From positions 1 through 64,000 of the forward strand of contig CACWWZ010000009.1 in NCBI GenBank assembly GCA_902764705.1: a stretch of DNA of 64,000 nucleotides. Direction: 5' to 3'. A model generated the notes under the pieces. That model made no database searches. It was given only the letters and a program-made list of their open reading frames with translations, and was not told where the DNA came from. Of the stretch, positions 60,460 to 64,000 are shown in pieces. Both the position numbers and the translations under genes were made by a program. Position 1 is the first letter of the stretch; each line of letters begins with the position of its first letter. Source of the stretch: an uncultured Prevotellaceae bacterium (lineage in GTDB: Bacteria > Bacteroidota > Bacteroidia > Bacteroidales > Bacteroidaceae).

Positions 60460-62472
60460 GTGGTGACAGCGTATTTGACGAACAGAATCTCACAATTCCT
60501 TTTAGCAGGCGTGGCGTTGGCTATGCCTGCTATCCCTCTCTCTGCACAGTCTTTCCGCGACTCTGTAGAGCTTGAACCGGTTGTCGTAACGGCTTCACAT
60601 TCGCCAAAGACGCTGAAGGATGCCCCTGTCGTCACTCGTCTAATCACGCTTCACGACATCAAAATTACCGATGCCACCAATATTCAGGATATGCTGACGC
60701 AAGAGATTCCGGGCTTGGAGTTCGGCCTGGCGATGAGTCAGGAGACATCGCTAAACATGGGTGGTTTTGGTGGCAATGCCGTGCTCTTCCTTGTCGATGG
60801 CGAGCGTATGGCAGGCGAGACGATGGACAATGTCGATTACAACCGACTGAACCTCGACCATGTAGGACGTATCGAGATTGTGAAGGGTGCTTCGTCGGCC
60901 CTCTATGGCTCCAATGCCGTAGGAGGCGTGGTCAACATCATCAGCCGCGAGAACTTGGAGCCCTGGACTGCCAATGTCAATTCGCGCTATAACTCCTTCG
61001 GACATGAATGGCGCAACGGAGCCGGTTTCTCTTTTAATACGGAGAAGTGGAACTCCCAAACCAGTTTCCAACATACCACAATCGACCCTGTTGACCTGCC
61101 CAAGCCTTACTCTTCCGAGGAGATTGCCATCGAACTGTTGAAGAAGGCACAAGGCTTACCCTACGACGAGTCCGTACTGAATGATGACTCCTACCTGAGC
61201 CGTCTCTATGGACAGAAGACCTACAACGTCAAGGAACGACTCACATGGCGTGTTTCCGACAAGCTGACGCTGATAGGGCGGGGAGGCTATTTCTTCCGCA
61301 CCAGCGAACGCGACACTTACGACTATCATTTCAACGGATATAGTGCGGGATTGAAGGGCAGGTATGCCTGGGATTACGCCCGTCATCTCGAACTGTCGTA
61401 CGCCTACGACCAGTACGACAAGGCCAACTTCCTGCCCGACGGCACTCGTACCCACGATCACGACTACAGCAATCGGCAACATGTGGCCCATGCGCTCTAC
61501 CACCATTCGTTTGGTAAGAATAGTCTGATCCTTGGTGCCGACTACATGCACGACTATTTGTCCACCTATCAATTTGTTGACAACACCAGCCACGCGCAGG
61601 ATAATATCGACGGCTATGCCCAGTTCGATTGGAATATCACCGAGCGGCTGAATGTCGTGGGTAGTGTTCGCTACGATTATTTCTCAGCCTCTGCACAGAA
61701 GGCCTTTACAGAGCGCCTTGCCGTAGTGTATAAGTTTCCGTGGATGACCTTCCGCGCCAACTATGCCAGTGGTTTCCGTGCACCCACGCTGAAGGAAATG
61801 TATATGCACTTCGACATGGGCAATATGGGCTATCTGCTGCGAGGTAATCCCGACCTGAAGCCCGAGAAGAGCCATAACTTCAACATCGCCGTCGAGCGGA
61901 CGAATCGCATCCGTAACAGTGGGTTCGTGGACGGACGCTACAACTTTACCCTCATGGGCTACTGTAACATCTTCGACAAGCGCATCACTACCATCGACGG
62001 CGGTACATACGAGGGTATGGAAAGTGCGCTCTATTGGAATGAAGACGGCATAACGGTTTGGGGCGTGGATTTCAGTATGGGGCACGTCTGGGATTGTGGT
62101 TTCTCGCTCAAAGTAAACTATACATGGATGAAGGAGACTGGCAAAGTCTATTACTCCGACTTCTACCAGCCACGTTCACACTCTATGACTTGGCGAGTGG
62201 GCTACGACCATCGCTTTTCGCGCCACTATGCCCTTGACGCAGCACTTTCAGGACGCTATCAGGGCAAGCCACAATCAGGTCGCAAGGATGTTGATCAGGG
62301 TTACACCATTTGGAAACTCATGCTCCAATACCACGTCTGGCACGGTGTAACCGTCATCACAGCCATTGACAACCTGTTTAATTATAAGCCTAAGTCCTAT
62401 TATTATTGTTCTCCATTAACCACAGGGACATCCTTCAGCGTTGGCTTGTCTGTCGATTTGGATAAGATGTAA
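60460..62472 (+). CDS. TonB-dependent outer-membrane receptor
   Basis: A 670-residue receptor starting with GTG directly after the lipoprotein stop. The signal peptide ends PLSAQ. A TonB-box-like VVVTAS is at about 42-47. The plug domain has VLFLVDGERM and ALYGSNAVGGVVNIIS. A C-terminal 22-strand barrel runs to the end. FRAP (GFRAPTLKEMY) and NPDL (RGNPDLKPEKS) boxes are present, as in HmuR-type heme receptors. These boxes are widespread, however, so heme is only one candidate; siderophore, cobalamin and peptide are others. No carboxypeptidase-like N-terminal extension of SusC type is seen. Confidence 0.92.
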   Translation: MVTAYLTNRISQFLLAGVALAMPAIPLSAQSFRDSVELEPVVVTASHSPKTLKDAPVVTRLITLHDIKITDATNIQDMLTQEIPGLEFGLAMSQETSLNMGGFGGNAVLFLVDGERMAGETMDNVDYNRLNLDHVGRIEIVKGASSALYGSNAVGGVVNIISRENLEPWTANVNSRYNSFGHEWRNGAGFSFNTEKWNSQTSFQHTTIDPVDLPKPYSSEEIAIELLKKAQGLPYDESVLNDDSYLSRLYGQKTYNVKERLTWRVSDKLTLIGRGGYFFRTSERDTYDYHFNGYSAGLKGRYAWDYARHLELSYAYDQYDKANFLPDGTRTHDHDYSNRQHVAHALYHHSFGKNSLILGADYMHDYLSTYQFVDNTSHAQDNIDGYAQFDWNITERLNVVGSVRYDYFSASAQKAFTERLAVVYKFPWMTFRANYASGFRAPTLKEMYMHFDMGNMGYLLRGNPDLKPEKSHNFNIAVERTNRIRNSGFVDGRYNFTLMGYCNIFDKRITTIDGGTYEGMESALYWNEDGITVWGVDFSMGHVWDCGFSLKVNYTWMKETGKVYYSDFYQPRSHSMTWRVGYDHRFSRHYALDAALSGRYQGKPQSGRKDVDQGYTIWKLMLQYHVWHGVTVITAIDNLFNYKPKSYYYCSPLTTGTSFSVGLSVDLDKM

Positions 62473-62557
62473 TTATCTTGTTGGTTTTTTGTTTTCAATT
62501 AAATATTATGATATTTGTTAAAATCGTTAAAATTAACGGAAATAATTAACGAAAAGG

Positions 62558-62605
62558 CTTCTTCATAACGAGAATAATACTATATTTGCACTCGTTATGA
62601 AGAAG
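62558..62605. promoter_or_regulatory. Perfect 15-bp inverted repeat flanking the histidine kinase promoter
   Basis: CTTCTTCATAACGAG (62558-62572) and CTCGTTATGAAGAAG (62591-62605) are exact inverted copies 18 bases apart. Between them lies the -7 element at 62581-62588. The right arm covers the start codon. This is a likely operator, or an mRNA/DNA structure controlling initiation. Confidence 0.75.
62581..62588 (+). promoter_or_regulatory. Histidine kinase promoter -7 element
   Basis: TATATTTG matches TAnnTTTG. There is no TTTG at -33; the left arm of the inverted repeat lies there, suggesting dependence on a bound regulator. The start codon is only 8 bases downstream, so the mRNA would be almost leaderless. 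Confidence 0.55.
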
Positions 62606-64000
62606 TCTACTATTTGGACCATTGCGATCATTATGGGATTTTCATTCCTGGCGCTGCTCTATCTTCAGTTCTCCTATGTTGAGGAGATGGTTAAAATGAA
62701 GAAAGAGCAGTTCGACGAGAGTGTGAATCGTAGTCTCTATCAGGCCTCTCACAATCTGGAGGTGAACGAGACTTCTCGCTATTTGGAAAAAGATGTCAAG
62801 GAAACCGAACGTCGTGCTTTTCAGCAAGACTCCGTGTTCAGCGATGGACTCGGCTCTATCAAGCACTCCCATCAGTTTGCTGTAGCTGCCGACGACGGAA
62901 CCGTGTATTCGTCATTCCAATTAAAGACCTTCGAGATGAAACCCTCGTCGATTCCCAAGGCCATGATTCTGCGTAAGGACAAAAACTCGTTAGTGGATGC
63001 CGCTAAGTCCATGCAGGAGATTGTCCGCAATCGTTATGTCTACCAGAAAGCCCTGCTCGACGAGGTAATCTATAACATCCTATATACTGCTAGTGACAAG
63101 CCTCTGAATGAACGCATCAATTTCCGCATGCTCGACAACGACATTCGTGAGCAGCTGGCCAACAACGGCATCAATATGCCCTATCACTTCACCGTCTCTA
63201 CTGCTGACGGACGCGAGGTGTACCGCTGTCCTGACTATACTGACGAAGGAGAAAGATACGCCTATACCCAGTACCTTTTCCGCAACGACCCCCAATCGAG
63301 GATGGGTTTGCTGAAGGTCCATTTTCCGGATATGAGTAGCTACATTTTCTCCAGTGTGAGCTTCATGATTCCCAGCATCATTTTTACGATTGTACTGTTG
63401 ATTACTTTCCTGTTTACATTGTTTGTAATCTTCCGTCAGAAGCGTTACACGGAAATCAAGAACGACTTTATCAACAATATGACCCACGAGCTGAAGACTC
63501 CTATTGCATCTATCTCGCTGGCTGCCCAGATGATGAACGACGAGAGCGTTCCTAAGACGGAGCAGATGACCAAACACCTGGGAAGCGTCATTGGAGAGGA
63601 GTCGAAGCGTCTGCGTTTTTTGGTTGAGAAGGTACTGCAAATGTCGATGTTCGACAAGAAGAGCGTAGTATTTAAGCGCAAAGAACTCGACCTGAATGAG
63701 ATGGTAGATCAGATTGCCCAGACATTCTCCCTGCGTGTAGAACATACAGGCGGAAAGATATACACAGAGATAGAAGCTGTTGATTCTGCCATCTTTGTTG
63801 ACGAGGTGCATTTCCAGAATGCCATTACCAATCTGATGGATAATGCGGTGAAATACCGCAAGCCCGACGAGCCGTTGGACATTTATCTGCGTACCTGGAA
63901 CGATGAACACAAACACCTCTGCCTGTCCATTCGTGACACGGGCATGGGCATCAAGAAAGAAAACGTCAAGAAGATCTTCGATAAGTTCTACCGTGTCCAC
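62597..64000 (+). CDS. Sensor histidine kinase (RprX-like), truncated by window end
   Basis: 468 codons are visible. A membrane helix at about 5-24 is followed by a periplasmic sensor region (about 30-255) without a recognised fold. A second helix (FMIPSIIFTIVLLITFLF) lies at about 257-280. The HisKA domain has MTHELKTPI with phospho-acceptor His at about 297. The start of the HATPase domain shows NLMDNAVKYRK (N box) and DTGMGIKKENV (G1 box). The layout matches Bacteroides RprX-type two-component sensors; a response regulator gene would be expected just after the window. The stimulus is unknown. Confidence 0.93.
   Translation, partial: MKKSTIWTIAIIMGFSFLALLYLQFSYVEEMVKMKKEQFDESVNRSLYQASHNLEVNETSRYLEKDVKETERRAFQQDSVFSDGLGSIKHSHQFAVAADDGTVYSSFQLKTFEMKPSSIPKAMILRKDKNSLVDAAKSMQEIVRNRYVYQKALLDEVIYNILYTASDKPLNERINFRMLDNDIREQLANNGINMPYHFTVSTADGREVYRCPDYTDEGERYAYTQYLFRNDPQSRMGLLKVHFPDMSSYIFSSVSFMIPSIIFTIVLLITFLFTLFVIFRQKRYTEIKNDFINNMTHELKTPIASISLAAQMMNDESVPKTEQMTKHLGSVIGEESKRLRFLVEKVLQMSMFDKKSVVFKRKELDLNEMVDQIAQTFSLRVEHTGGKIYTEIEAVDSAIFVDEVHFQNAITNLMDNAVKYRKPDEPLDIYLRTWNDEHKHLCLSIRDTGMGIKKENVKKIFDKFYRVH

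Overview
The window looks like a chromosomal segment from a member of the Bacteroidales, most likely Prevotella or a close relative. Three things point there. The protein families are typical: a BspA-type leucine-rich repeat protein, DUF5686, TlpA with a DUF4369-like front, DUF3127, a short RpoD without region 1.1, and Rnf in the order B-C-D-G-E-A. Promoters repeatedly match the Bacteroidetes primary-sigma form TTTG-N19/20-TAnnTTTG. Shine-Dalgarno sites are almost absent. No tRNA, rRNA, CRISPR array, phage or insertion sequence was recognised. The genus assignment is inference.

Layout. 1-5.6 kb is an accessory surface region: a BspA-like repeat protein, a small lipoprotein, a structured RNA candidate, a secreted protein and a 47-residue peptide gene. 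5.7-9.8 kb holds an ABC-F ATPase and an M13 metallopeptidase. 9.8-18.5 kb is a compact operon of five genes: multi-zinc-ribbon protein, membrane Ser/Thr kinase, four-module CbxX-type AAA+ protein, zinc-ribbon/FHA protein and PP2C phosphatase. It continues without a visible terminator into metA, a U32 (RlhA-like) gene and a membrane lipoprotein. I regard the five-gene module as the best candidate for an undescribed system: kinase writer, FHA reader, phosphatase eraser and AAA+ remodeller, linked by zinc ribbons. 22-26.7 kb has a FemAB/GNAT-like gene divergent from a housekeeping operon (nitroreductase, DUF2520, kdsC-like, maf, nspC). 26.7-31.4 kb has a leftward dnaN, exonuclease, coaBC, SpoU methylase group and a divergent DUF3127 gene.

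31.4-37.4 kb carries leftward prfA, small membrane protein, pyrF and pheS, thiE-like, prs, tlpA-like transcription units. 37.5-45.6 kb is DUF5686-addA-addB, a recombination-repair nuclease pair. 45.6-50.8 kb has rpoD, maeB, cdd, a LysM glucosaminidase and a conserved hypothetical. 50.9-56.7 kb is a full rseC-rnfBCDGEA operon for ferredoxin:NAD+ oxidoreduction coupled to ion pumping. 56.8-57.4 kb is rplU-rpmA. The AT-rich gap after it holds a small-RNA candidate on the minus strand. 57.9-62.5 kb has an M28 peptidase, a membrane protein, a small lipoprotein and a TonB-dependent receptor. The window ends inside a sensor histidine kinase whose promoter lies between the arms of a perfect 15-bp inverted repeat.

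A recurring theme is short tandem repeats, often exact heptanucleotides. Three lie where the -33 element of a promoter should be (pheS, rnf, rplU). Others lie inside coding sequence and encode variable linkers (addB twice, the ABC-F gene, the U32 gene).
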